Positions 1 through 8,172 of a stretch of 64,000 nt of DNA are shown piece after piece (position 1 is the first letter of the stretch; the number at the start of each line of letters is the position of its first letter). A model generated the notes under the pieces. It did no database searches. It saw only the letters and a list, made by a program, of their open reading frames with translations, and was not told the origin of the DNA. The translations under genes and the position numbers were made by a program. Where the stretch lies: contig NZ_CANLYL010000010.1 in the NCBI RefSeq assembly GCF_947495275.1, positions 62,001 through 126,000 of the forward strand, in the 5' to 3' direction. The stretch comes from an uncultured Roseobacter sp. (lineage in GTDB: Bacteria > Pseudomonadota > Alphaproteobacteria > Rhodobacterales > Rhodobacteraceae).

Positions 1-380
1 TTGAAGAAGATGAGATTGTTGAAGGCATCGATGAGTTGGGCGTGCTGCTTTACGGGCATGAGAAAAACGCCCTGTGGTACGGCTCGCGTCTGTCCAATGC
101 GGAAACCAGGACGCTGGCTCCCTATCAAAATGCCACCGGTTTACAGGTCACATCCGCGGTTCTGGCGGGCATAGTCTGGGCGCTGGAAAACCCGAATGCC
201 GGGATTGTCGAGACCGACGAAATGGACCACGCTCGCTGTTTGGACGTGCAACGGCCCTATCTTGGCCCGGTGGAGGCGCATTACACCGACTGGACGCCGC
301 TTCAGGACCGCTGGGAGCTTTTCCCCGAAGACATTGACGAAAGCGATCCGTGGCAATTCCGCAATGTTCTGGCCAGTTGA
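1..380 (+). CDS. hss: Homospermidine synthase, C-terminal part (5' end outside window)
   Basis: Only the last 125 codons are present; the reading frame enters at base 3. The visible part (GVLLYGHEKNALWYGSRL, then ATGLQVTSAVLAGIVWALE and a YLGPVEAHYTDWTPL block) resembles the C-terminal region of bacterial homospermidine synthase, a saccharopine-dehydrogenase-like enzyme that makes sym-homospermidine from putrescine in an NAD-dependent reaction in the cytosol. Homospermidine is a common polyamine of alphaproteobacteria. A 71-base gap separates it from the following aminotransferase gene, so co-transcription is possible but not shown. The N-terminal cofactor domain cannot be assessed because it lies outside the window. 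Confidence 0.85.
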   Translation, partial: EEDEIVEGIDELGVLLYGHEKNALWYGSRLSNAETRTLAPYQNATGLQVTSAVLAGIVWALENPNAGIVETDEMDHARCLDVQRPYLGPVEAHYTDWTPLQDRWELFPEDIDESDPWQFRNVLAS

Positions 381-451
381 GGCAATCGTGCAGATGACGG
401 TGGCAGACCGCGCGGCACCTCGGTAAGGTCCGCCGGACAGGAGACGACCCG

Positions 452-1537
452 ATGACCACATCCCTATGCCCGCAACCCGGTATCATGGATATCGCTCTCT
501 ATCAGGGCGGGGCGTCCAGTATCGACGGGCAGGCCGATCCGCTGAAACTCAGTTCCAACGAAAACCCCTTCGGCGCCAGTTCAAGAGCCATCTCTGCTGT
601 TGCCGAGGCCGCCGCAGGGCTGCATCGCTATCCCACAACGGATCATGCGGGATTACGGTCAGCGATTGCCGATGTACATGGGCTGGACCCGGACCGTATC
701 ATATGCGGTGTTGGATCGGACGAGATTTTGACCTTGCTCGCGCTGGCATTCGCCGGGCAAGGAGACGAAGTGCTCTACCCGGAGCACGGCTTTTCGATGT
801 ACCGGATATTTGCCCTGTCCGCGGGGGCCACGCCGGTCGTTGCGCCGGAAACGGACCGGCGCGTGGATGTCGACAAACTCATCGAAAAGATCACCCCCGC
901 AACGCGGCTGATCTACCTTGCCAATCCGGCCAACCCCACCGGGACTGCGCTCGACATGGGGGAAGTGACGCGGCTGGCTGATGCGGTTCCCGCAAATTGC
1001 CTGCTGGTGCTGGACGGTGCCTATGCGGAATTCTTTGACGGCTACGATGGGGGTGCGACCCTTGTGGAGGCGCGCGAAAACGTGGTGATGACACGCACCT
1101 TTTCCAAACTCTACGGGCTGGGTGGTCTGCGGGTTGGCTGGGGCTATGCGGCACAACATGTGATCGACGTGCTGAACCGTGTGCGTGGGCCGTTCAACCT
1201 GTCGTCGGTGGCACTGGCCGGGGCGCAAGGGGCCGTACGCGACCGCGATTTCGTCGATACCTGTTTGCAGGAAAACGCAGAGCAACGGGTGCGCCTGACT
1301 GGCGGGTTGCGCCAGCTTGGGATAGCTTGTGACGAAAGCCAGGCCAATTTCGTGTTGGCGCGGTTTGCGAATGAGCCCGAAGCGCTTGCCGCTGATCAGC
1401 ACCTCAAGGATGCGGGTATTCTGGTCCGCCTGGTGAAAGGCTATGGGTTCCCGGACGCCTTGCGTATTACGGTAGGGCGCGCGGAAGATGTCAGCCGTGT
1501 GCTGGAGGCATTGGCCTCCTTTAAGGGGGTGGAATGA
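452..1537 (+). CDS. hisC: Histidinol-phosphate/aromatic aminotransferase (class I/II PLP enzyme)
   Basis: A 361-residue fold-type I PLP aminotransferase of the HisC family. Seen: the N-terminal LKLSSNENPFGAS block (about 32-44), NPANPTG (158-164), LDGAYAEF with the cofactor aspartate near 188, and TFSKLYGLGGLRVGW with the Schiff-base lysine at about 219. HisC-family enzymes transfer amino groups in histidine, and often tyrosine and phenylalanine, synthesis. The four-base ATGA overlap with the prephenate dehydrogenase gene downstream makes a role in aromatic amino acid synthesis likely here, so the enzyme may be a tyrosine/phenylalanine aminotransferase. The start at 452 follows an AGGAGACGACCCG-type leader; an internal ATG at 485 is less likely. 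Confidence 0.88.
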   Translation: MTTSLCPQPGIMDIALYQGGASSIDGQADPLKLSSNENPFGASSRAISAVAEAAAGLHRYPTTDHAGLRSAIADVHGLDPDRIICGVGSDEILTLLALAFAGQGDEVLYPEHGFSMYRIFALSAGATPVVAPETDRRVDVDKLIEKITPATRLIYLANPANPTGTALDMGEVTRLADAVPANCLLVLDGAYAEFFDGYDGGATLVEARENVVMTRTFSKLYGLGGLRVGWGYAAQHVIDVLNRVRGPFNLSSVALAGAQGAVRDRDFVDTCLQENAEQRVRLTGGLRQLGIACDESQANFVLARFANEPEALAADQHLKDAGILVRLVKGYGFPDALRITVGRAEDVSRVLEALASFKGVE

Positions 1538-2454
1538 GCGCCATCTACGACCGTGTTGCGCTGATCGGATTGGGATTGATCGCCTCGTCCATGTTCTGGG
1601 CGAGCAAGAGGAGATCATTAGCAGGCGAAGTCACGGGCTTTGCGCGCAGCGCCGAGACACGCGAAACCGCCCGCCGGATCGGACTTTGCGACCGGGTCTG
1701 CGAAAGCGCGGCGGAGGCGGTAGAAGGAGCCGATCTGGTGGTGCTCTGTGTGCCGGTGGGTGCGATGGCGTCTGTCGCCGCCGAGATTGGACCCTTTTTG
1801 AAACCGGGCGCGACGGTTACCGATGTGGGCTCCGTCAAACGAGACGTGATTGAAAATGTCTGCGTGCATTTGCCAGATAATGTGCATTTCATTCCGGGCC
1901 ATCCTCTGGCGGGCACGGAGCATTCTGGTCCGGACTCAGGGTTTGCCGAGCTTTTTGACAATCGTTGGTGCTTGCTGGTGCCTGTTGAAGGATCAGACAG
2001 GGACGCCTTGGCGCAATTGCGCGCGTTTTGGGAAGGGCTCGGCAGCAATGTCGAAGAAATGGACGCTGACCATCATGATCTGGTTCTGGCAGTCACCAGC
2101 CATGCGCCGCATTTGATTGCCTACACGATGGTTGGCGTGGCAGACGACCTGCGCCGCGTCACAGACAGTGAAGTCATCAAATATTCCGCTGCGGGTTTTC
2201 GTGATTTCACCCGGATTGCTGCGAGTGATCCAACCATGTGGCGGGACGTGTTTCTGACCAACAAGGACGCGACACTGGAAATTCTGGGGCGTTTCACCGA
2301 AGAGCTTTTTGCCTTGCAGCGTGCGATCCGAACCGGCGACGGGGATCACCTGCATGATTATTTCACTCGGACCCGTGCGATCCGTCGTGGGATCATCGAG
2401 GCAGGACAAGATACGGATGCACCGGATTTCGGTCGCGTGAAACAACCCAAATGA
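1534..2454 (+). CDS. tyrA: Prephenate/arogenate dehydrogenase
   Basis: A 306-residue TyrA-family dehydrogenase. It oxidatively decarboxylates prephenate or arogenate in tyrosine synthesis, using NAD(P). Seen: an N-terminal Rossmann motif VALIGLGLIASS (about 8-18), a D-V-G-S-V-K strand, the family signature IPGHPLAGTEHSGP (about 124-137) with the catalytic histidine, and an all-helical C-terminal half containing VTSHAPHLIAY. No ACT or chorismate mutase domain is attached, which fits the cyclohexadienyl dehydrogenase (TyrC) type. It overlaps the aminotransferase gene by 4 bases at its start and the extensin-like gene by 4 bases at its end, so the three are probably one operon. Substrate preference cannot be read from the sequence. 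Confidence 0.9.
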   Translation: MSAIYDRVALIGLGLIASSMFWASKRRSLAGEVTGFARSAETRETARRIGLCDRVCESAAEAVEGADLVVLCVPVGAMASVAAEIGPFLKPGATVTDVGSVKRDVIENVCVHLPDNVHFIPGHPLAGTEHSGPDSGFAELFDNRWCLLVPVEGSDRDALAQLRAFWEGLGSNVEEMDADHHDLVLAVTSHAPHLIAYTMVGVADDLRRVTDSEVIKYSAAGFRDFTRIAASDPTMWRDVFLTNKDATLEILGRFTEELFALQRAIRTGDGDHLHDYFTRTRAIRRGIIEAGQDTDAPDFGRVKQPK

Positions 2455-3248
2455 AGACCCTTGCGTTCCTTTTCACGTTTCTGGCCGGCGTCGCAGTTGC
2501 TGCGCCAGAGGCGGTCAAACGTCCTGTTGGGCGGCCGGGGTCCACAGCAAGCGGTTCGTTGCCGCTTGCCCTCGACGGGTCCGGCGCAATCGAAGCACCG
2601 GAGCGCGCGGCGGCGACAAAGGCAGCACTGCCAACTGGAATTGCGCCAAAAACCTCATTGCGCCCGAAAATGCGGACACGTGCGGTCAAGCGTCTGGCAC
2701 GAAAACAAAGAAAGCTGCGAGCCAAGGGCGCGGTCTGCGGTGACCTTGATTTGCAAGGAGAGGTCCTCGGTCCCAAGCCGGGCAGAATTTCCGGGTGCGG
2801 TGTGGCTCAGGCCGTGCGGGTCCGCTCGGTATCCGGCGTGAGCCTGAGCCAACGGTCAGTGATGGATTGCGACACCGCGCGCGCACTCAAATCCTGGGTG
2901 GACAACACGGCCAAACCCGCGCTTCAAAAAAATGGGGGCGGACTCAAGAGCCTGCGCGTTGCTGCACATTACGCATGCCGAACCCGGAATAACAAAAAAG
3001 GCGCGCGTATCTCAGAGCATGGAAAAGGGCGCGCGATTGATATTTCGGGTTTTCAGCTGCGGGATGGGTCCACGATTACGGTATTAAAGGGATGGACCGC
3101 GCGTGAAACCAGCCAGGTCATGCGCAGGCTTCACCGTGGTGCCTGTGGTCCGTTTGGGACGGTGCTGGGTCCCAACGCCGACAGCCATCATCGTGATCAC
3201 TTCCATTTTGACACTGCCCGATACCGTTCCGGGACCTATTGCCGCTAG
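2451..3248 (+). CDS. Extensin-like C-terminal domain protein, exported
   Basis: A 265-residue protein with a signal peptide (MKTLAFLFTFLAGVAVAAPE), a basic, low-complexity linker up to about residue 95, then an extensin-like C-terminal domain. Seen in that domain: CGDLDLQGE, the paired cysteines of the family, RISEHGKGRAIDIS (about 182-195) and SHHRDHFHFD (about 245-254). The two histidine/aspartate motifs resemble the metal site of M15/LAS-type D,D-peptidases, so a peptidoglycan-related role is an inference. It overlaps tyrA by 4 bases and converges with the DUF2125 gene with a 4-base overlap at the stop codons. Confidence 0.85.
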   Translation: MKTLAFLFTFLAGVAVAAPEAVKRPVGRPGSTASGSLPLALDGSGAIEAPERAAATKAALPTGIAPKTSLRPKMRTRAVKRLARKQRKLRAKGAVCGDLDLQGEVLGPKPGRISGCGVAQAVRVRSVSGVSLSQRSVMDCDTARALKSWVDNTAKPALQKNGGGLKSLRVAAHYACRTRNNKKGARISEHGKGRAIDISGFQLRDGSTITVLKGWTARETSQVMRRLHRGACGPFGTVLGPNADSHHRDHFHFDTARYRSGTYCR

Positions 3249-4249
3249 CGCAATATGAAACGTGGCGCGGGACCGAGCGGCAAAAACCCGACAGAGATCA
3301 GCCCGTCGTTGAGTGTGAGCGTCAAATCCAGCGCCTCAGAGTTACCGCCAAGACCGGCGAGGGCGGAGAGCGCTTGTTCAAACTGCGGTCGCAGGGCGCG
3401 CGGCAAAACGCCCGCATTTTCGGCCAGAACCAGCATGGTTCGCCAGTTGCGGGCTTGCACCTTGACAGTTCCGGTCGCGGCTCCGTCCGGGTCGATATCG
3501 AGGCTCGCCGCAAACCGCAATTGCAACGCGCCCCAGGCCGCTTCAGCCTGGTCGATGATGATCTGGCGCGGCTGTGGACGAGAAACCTCCAACGCTGATA
3601 TGTCCCAAACCCGATCAAATGTGACCGAGAGTCTGGCGTTGAAACTGTCAAAACTGACCGGCCAATGCTGCGGGATGAAAAGGGCCGCGCGGGGAATCTC
3701 TCCCGGACGCAAAGCGTCAACGCGCAGATTGAGGGCGTATTTTTCAGGTATCTCTTCATCCTGATGTAAGACCATTTGCGATTTTCCGCCCGCCAGGAAA
3801 TCACCGGCAACGCTATCCAGAAGCCAGGCGTCTGAAGATGTTTTCATCTTTTCCAACGCCATCGCGATCTTGGGTTTCAAAGAAACATCGACGCGCCCTT
3901 TTTGTACCAAGAGACGCGCGCGCCCTTCAGGGGTTGCCAACAAAATCGGATCACCGGGCAGGACAATGCGAATATCGCCAGGAGCCCAGACAGGTGCCCG
4001 GAGTTCCAAAACTGAGGTGTCTAAAGCAACGCCCGTTGACGGATCGGCCAGCGTCAAGTTCCTCAGAAGGAGATGCACATGGCTGGGAAATCCCTGAAAG
4101 CCAATGGCGGAGGTTTCTGCCTGCCAGCCGTCGACCTGCCGTTGAGCGAGCCATTGGTCGATACCTCGCACCGCCCCAAAGGTGGCGAAGGCCCACCAAC
4201 CACTTACTGCCAATGCCGCGAGCAAAACAAACCGGATCAGACGCCACAT
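3245..4249 (-). CDS. DUF2125 domain-containing membrane-anchored protein
   Basis: A 334-residue protein starting MWRLIRFVLLAALAVSGWW, a single N-terminal membrane anchor or signal anchor followed by a long beta-rich periplasmic region. The spacing and motifs (WLAQRQVDGWQ, GFPSHVHLLLRNLTLADP, LELRAPVWAPGDIRIVLPG, and a late LDLTLTLNDGLISVGFLPLGPAP) match alphaproteobacterial DUF2125 proteins, which have no established function and resemble AsmA-type envelope proteins in layout. The ATG at 4249 was chosen because the anchor begins there; upstream codons in frame encode no plausible protein. It lies divergent from the ChaC gene. Confidence 0.8.
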   Translation of the reverse strand: MWRLIRFVLLAALAVSGWWAFATFGAVRGIDQWLAQRQVDGWQAETSAIGFQGFPSHVHLLLRNLTLADPSTGVALDTSVLELRAPVWAPGDIRIVLPGDPILLATPEGRARLLVQKGRVDVSLKPKIAMALEKMKTSSDAWLLDSVAGDFLAGGKSQMVLHQDEEIPEKYALNLRVDALRPGEIPRAALFIPQHWPVSFDSFNARLSVTFDRVWDISALEVSRPQPRQIIIDQAEAAWGALQLRFAASLDIDPDGAATGTVKVQARNWRTMLVLAENAGVLPRALRPQFEQALSALAGLGGNSEALDLTLTLNDGLISVGFLPLGPAPRFILR

Positions 4250-4314
4250 TACACAGCCCTTTCCCTTTCCGCTGAATTGAGGTTTACGCAATGCAGTCAA
4301 GGAGAACCAGCAAG

Positions 4315-4845
4315 ATGACAATGTGGGTGTTCGGATACGGCAGCCTCCTGTGGAATCCCGGTTTCGAAGTGGCAGAGCAGGTTGTAGCAACGCTGCCCGG
4401 CTATGCGCGGTCGTTCTGTATGTGGTCCATTCACCACCGTGGCACGGAAGAACATCCCGGATTGGTGCTGGCGCTGGACGAGGAACCGGCACATGCCTGC
4501 GAAGGTGTGGCGCTGGCGGTTGCATCGGGGCAGGAAGCCACGACACTCAGCTACCTGCGGGAACGGGAGTTGATCTCATCCGCCTATCTTGAGCGTGAGC
4601 TTGACATTGATCTAACCGATGGGCGCAGGGTGCAGGCGCTGTGCTACGTGATCAACCCGGATCATGTGCAGTATTGTGGCGGAATGCCATTGGAACAGCA
4701 GGCACAAATCATTTCGACTGCCAAGGGTGGCATGGGCCCGAATACCGAGTACCTCTACAACACCGCCGCGCATCTGACAGAGATTGGATTGCATGATCCT
4801 GATCTGGAATGGCTCAGCCAACGGGTCCGCCACCTGACCGCATAA
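4315..4845 (+). CDS. ChaC-type gamma-glutamylcyclotransferase
   Basis: A 176-residue protein with the family start MTMWVFGYGSLLWNPGF (the YGSL substrate loop at about 8-11), RSFCMWSIHHRGTEEHPGLVLAL and a conserved glutamate region further on. ChaC enzymes split glutathione or gamma-glutamyl peptides into 5-oxoproline and the remaining peptide or amino acid in the cytosol. The start at 4315 is set by an AAGGAGA at 4299-4305, nine bases upstream; an upstream ATG at 4291 lacks a ribosome binding site. Length agrees with bacterial ChaC proteins (about 180). Stands alone between divergent and downstream genes. Confidence 0.87.
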   Translation: MTMWVFGYGSLLWNPGFEVAEQVVATLPGYARSFCMWSIHHRGTEEHPGLVLALDEEPAHACEGVALAVASGQEATTLSYLRERELISSAYLERELDIDLTDGRRVQALCYVINPDHVQYCGGMPLEQQAQIISTAKGGMGPNTEYLYNTAAHLTEIGLHDPDLEWLSQRVRHLTA

Positions 4846-4920
4846 ATCCTTGGCGCTGGCGGCGCATTTCAGTGTAAGCTGCCGCAAGAGCAGAACAATA
4901 ACGCGCAGGAGCAAGAGCGC

Positions 4921-6105
4921 ATGGCATTGCCAGACCACGAGGTACGACCGGTTTTCTCGCAGCCGGTGCGGCAAATTTCGCTGATGCTGATTGTCCTTGC
5001 GCTGTCCGGGTTTGGCAGCTTTCTGGCGTTACCGCGTGTACTGCCGGTTTTTGAGGCCAACCCCTACCTCAACGGCTTCATCATTTTTGTGTTCATCATC
5101 GGTGTGTTCGCCTGTTTCTATCAGGTCTTCCAACTGATTGGGTCGGTCCGTTGGATCGAACGCTTCGCCACCGACAGCCTAGACAGTAGCATCAAGGCAC
5201 CACAATTGCTGGCCCCTCTGGCCTCCCTGCTGCGCTCGCGGGGGGCACGCATGCAGGTCAGCGCATCCTCTACCCGTTCCATCCTTGATTCCGTTGTGAA
5301 CAGGATCGAGGAAGCGCGCGAGATTACGCGCTATATTGTCAGCATGCTGATTTTCCTAGGCCTTCTGGGAACCTTCTATGGGCTCGCAACAACAGTTCCG
5401 GCGATCGTGGAAACCATCAGCAGCCTCGCTCCGGAAGAGGGTGAGGGCGGTGTCGAGGTCTTCAACAGACTGATGAGCGGGCTGCAAACACAGCTTGGCG
5501 GCATGGGCGTTGCCTTTGCCTCCTCCCTGTTGGGGCTGGCCGGATCACTGATCGTCGGTTTGCTTGAGCTTTTTGCCGGACACGGACAGAACAGGTTCTA
5601 CCGTGAGCTCGAAGAGTGGCTCAGTTCCATCACACGCGTGGGGTTTTCGTCTGGAGACGACGCCACCAGCGATCAGAGCATTCTGGCAGGGGTTGTGGAC
5701 CATATGGCCGAGCAGATGGAAGTGCTCCAGCAGATGTTCATAGAGACGGACGTCAGCCGGGGTCAGGTTCAGGAGCGGCTAGATGCGCTGGCGACATCCA
5801 TCGAACGTATGACCGATCGGATGGATCGACCTGATCCGTCCGGGGCAGCGCTTGAACGGGTCGCGGCGGGGCAGGAGCGTCTCATAACAGTGTTGGAGAA
5901 CCAGAGCCAAGGCGATGGAATTGATGCAGAGAGCCGCATGCGGCTCCGTTCAATCGACGTGCAGATGCTCCGTATTCTCGAAGAGATTTCCGCGGGCCGG
6001 CAGGAGAGCATGGCAGAATTGCGCATGGATATCTCCCGGTTGACCGATGCGTTGAGCCCGCGACGCGCCCGTTCTGCCATGAAGTCAAAACCCGAAGGGA
6101 ACTGA
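4921..6105 (+). CDS. ExbB/MotA/TolQ-like proton channel protein with coiled-coil tail
   Basis: A 394-residue inner-membrane protein. Two early membrane segments (about 20-40 and 55-75) are followed by a soluble stretch, then a TolQ/ExbB-like core with membrane segments at about 140-160 (YIVSMLIFLGLLGTFYGLATT) and 195-220 (GGMGVAFASSLLGLAGSLIVGLLEL). The LGTFYGL and GMGVAFASSLLGL blocks are typical of MotA/ExbB channel helices. From about 240 to the end it is charged and helical, probably a cytoplasmic coiled coil. Two bases separate it from an OmpA/MotB-like partner, so the pair should form a proton-driven envelope complex. The energised process is unknown. Confidence 0.8.
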   Translation: MALPDHEVRPVFSQPVRQISLMLIVLALSGFGSFLALPRVLPVFEANPYLNGFIIFVFIIGVFACFYQVFQLIGSVRWIERFATDSLDSSIKAPQLLAPLASLLRSRGARMQVSASSTRSILDSVVNRIEEAREITRYIVSMLIFLGLLGTFYGLATTVPAIVETISSLAPEEGEGGVEVFNRLMSGLQTQLGGMGVAFASSLLGLAGSLIVGLLELFAGHGQNRFYRELEEWLSSITRVGFSSGDDATSDQSILAGVVDHMAEQMEVLQQMFIETDVSRGQVQERLDALATSIERMTDRMDRPDPSGAALERVAAGQERLITVLENQSQGDGIDAESRMRLRSIDVQMLRILEEISAGRQESMAELRMDISRLTDALSPRRARSAMKSKPEGN

Positions 6106-6107
6106 CA

Positions 6108-8045
6108 ATGGCCTTGTCACGACGTACCGGTGCCCGCTTTCAGGCCTCGATCTGGCCGGGTTTCGTTGACGCGATGACAGGGTTGCTGCTTGTCCTGATG
6201 TTCGTTCTGACCATTTTCATGGTTGTGCAATTTGTTCTGACGGAGCGGATCACCGGGCAGGAATCGGAATTAGATCAATTGGCGGGTGAGGTGGCCGCGC
6301 TGGCGCAGGCCTTGGGGTTGGAGCAACAGACCAACTCAAATCTTGAAAAACGCATTGGCGCGCTGGATGCGAATTTGAATGATGCGGAGGCCCGCATCGC
6401 TTCTTTGATCGCTACCCGCGATGCTCAGACAACGGCGCTTCTGGAGGCCCAGACACAAATTACCAGTTTCGAAGCACAGGTTGCGGCCCTGATCTCACAA
6501 CGTGATTCAGCCCTTCGGGATGTTGCGTCACTGGAAGAGAGGCGCGATGCGCTCGAAAGCACCCAGGTGGAATTGTTAAGCGAGCAGGAAGCGCTGAACC
6601 TTGCCTTGGCGACGGCACGTACGGAAATCGATGCTCAGGTCGAGGCAGCGCGGTTGGCGGCTGCGCGCCGCGAAGCCTTGGCTGCGCTTGTCGCTGATCT
6701 GCGGTCACGCAATGCTCAGGTTGAGGGTCAGGTTGATGCGCTGTCTGCCGAGCTTGAATCGACCGCGCAGGCGTTGAGTGATGAAGAAGCTGCTCGATTG
6801 GCGGAAGCCGCCGCTGCCGAAGCGCTGCGGGACCGGCTTGCGGATGCGGATGCGGAGCTAACGGCAATGACGTTGGCCCTGGAGGCGCAGCGCAAGGAGG
6901 CTGAGGACACTCTGACATTGTTGGCTGCGGCGCGGGCTGCGGAAAATGATCTTGATGCGCAATTGGCAGCCGCATTGCTGCGCGCAGAAGGTCTGGCGGA
7001 AACGGTTGAAACCACGGCCGAAGAGGCGCGCGCTCTGCGTGAGGCTGAACGGGCGTTGGCGGCGCAACTGAGGGCTGTCGAAACCGAAGCCTTGGCCGAT
7101 CAGGAAACAATTGAAAGCGCGCAAGCCACACAAGAGAATCTTGAAGCAGAGCAAAAGCGGTTGCGCGAGCAATTGGCATTGGCATTGGCAGCCAAGCTCG
7201 CGGCGCAAACCTTGGCGGAGGATACGACGACGGAAACGGAGCGTCGCGCAGCGCTGCTGGCCGAGGCGCAACGCGCCCTGGCGCAGGAGGAAACGATCAG
7301 TGCAGATGCGCAAAGACAAGCCGAGTTGCTGAACCAGCAGGTGGCCGCACTACGAACCCAACTGGGCGACTTACAAGCATTGCTGGACGACGCGGTGGCG
7401 CGGGATGCCGCCTCTCAGGTCCGCCTTCAATCTCTGGGGTCTGATCTGAATACCGCGCTGGCGCGGGTTGCCGCAGAAGAACGGCGCCGTGCCCAGCTTG
7501 AAGAAGCCGAGCGACTGAGACTGGAAGAGGAAGCTGCCCGTCTGGCGGAAGAGGCTGCGCGGCTGACTGAGGAGACCAAGGATCTCGCGCAATACAGATC
7601 AGAATTCTTCGGTCGGTTGAGAGATGTTTTGGGTCGGCAGGAGGGGGTGCGCATTGAGGGTGATCGGTTTGTGTTCTCTTCCGAAGTTCTGTTTGAGCCC
7701 GCCAGCGCCACGCTTTCTCTTGCCGGTCAGGATGAGGTGGCAAAAGTTGCGCGTATTTTGGCAAGTGTGGCGGGTGATATCCCACCGGAAATTGATTGGA
7801 TCATCCGCGTCGATGGGCACACTGATGACTTGCCGCTATCGGGTTTCGGCCAATTTGCCGATAACTGGGAATTAAGCCAGGCGCGTGCGTTGTCGGTTGT
7901 GAAATATATGGTCAGCGCTTTGGGTATTCCGCCCAACCGGCTTGCCGCAAACGGATTTGGTGAGTTTCAGCCAGTTGCTTTAGGCGACAACGAAGAAGCG
8001 CGGGCTCAGAACAGACGGATCGAGCTTAAGTTTACCGAGAAATAG
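6108..8045 (+). CDS. MotB-like coiled-coil protein with C-terminal OmpA peptidoglycan-binding domain
   Basis: A 645-residue protein in three parts. An N-terminal membrane helix (about 18-45) carries an aspartate at residue 21 (GFVDAMTGLLLVLMF), placed like the ion-binding aspartate of MotB/ExbD. Residues about 48-500 are an Ala/Glu/Leu/Arg-rich coiled coil. The last 130 residues are an OmpA/MotB domain: VDGHTDDLPLSGF, NWELSQARALSVV, GIPPNRLAANGFGE and ARAQNRRIEL, which in this family bind peptidoglycan. With the ExbB/MotA-like gene two bases upstream it probably forms a motor-like unit. The periplasmic coiled coil is far longer than in MotB (about 300 residues in total). Confidence 0.8.
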   Translation: MALSRRTGARFQASIWPGFVDAMTGLLLVLMFVLTIFMVVQFVLTERITGQESELDQLAGEVAALAQALGLEQQTNSNLEKRIGALDANLNDAEARIASLIATRDAQTTALLEAQTQITSFEAQVAALISQRDSALRDVASLEERRDALESTQVELLSEQEALNLALATARTEIDAQVEAARLAAARREALAALVADLRSRNAQVEGQVDALSAELESTAQALSDEEAARLAEAAAAEALRDRLADADAELTAMTLALEAQRKEAEDTLTLLAAARAAENDLDAQLAAALLRAEGLAETVETTAEEARALREAERALAAQLRAVETEALADQETIESAQATQENLEAEQKRLREQLALALAAKLAAQTLAEDTTTETERRAALLAEAQRALAQEETISADAQRQAELLNQQVAALRTQLGDLQALLDDAVARDAASQVRLQSLGSDLNTALARVAAEERRRAQLEEAERLRLEEEAARLAEEAARLTEETKDLAQYRSEFFGRLRDVLGRQEGVRIEGDRFVFSSEVLFEPASATLSLAGQDEVAKVARILASVAGDIPPEIDWIIRVDGHTDDLPLSGFGQFADNWELSQARALSVVKYMVSALGIPPNRLAANGFGEFQPVALGDNEEARAQNRRIELKFTEK

Positions 8046-8064
8046 CCAGTATTTCACTGCCGAG

Positions 8065-8110
8065 TTACATCCAGCGCGAAAAAGCTTAACGGCGCAGACA
8101 TTGGATGTAA
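8065..8110. repeat. 9-bp inverted repeat after the OmpA-like gene
   Basis: TTACATCCA (8065-8073) and TGGATGTAA (8102-8110) are perfect inverted copies, 28 bases apart, with a further GCGC/GCGC pair inside (8074-8077 and 8092-8095). No T-run follows, so it is not a standard terminator; it could be a 3'-end stabilising hairpin for the OmpA-like transcript. Confidence 0.5.
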
Positions 8111-8112
8111 GG

Positions 8113-8146
8113 CAAAAGAACCCGCCCTGATGTTCTTCAGGGCGGG
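8113..8146 (-). terminator. Rho-independent terminator for clpA
   Basis: A perfect 10-bp stem, CCCGCCCTGA (8121-8130) with TCAGGGCGGG (8137-8146), and a 6-base loop. Read on the minus strand the stem is followed by TTCTTTT (8120-8114), so it terminates clpA. There is no T-run on the plus side. Confidence 0.75.
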
Positions 8147-8172
8147 AGAATTGCGTAACAAGCTGTGGCGGG

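Noticed and set aside
659-1618. 319-codon minus-strand frame opposite the aminotransferase and tyrA genes
   Set aside because: No motif or ribosome binding site; the plus strand carries complete PLP-enzyme motifs.
4921-8045. Zorya-type anti-phage system
   Set aside because: The MotA/MotB-like pair lacks zorC, zorD or zorE neighbours, and the long coiled coil is on the MotB-like partner, so a defence call is not supported.
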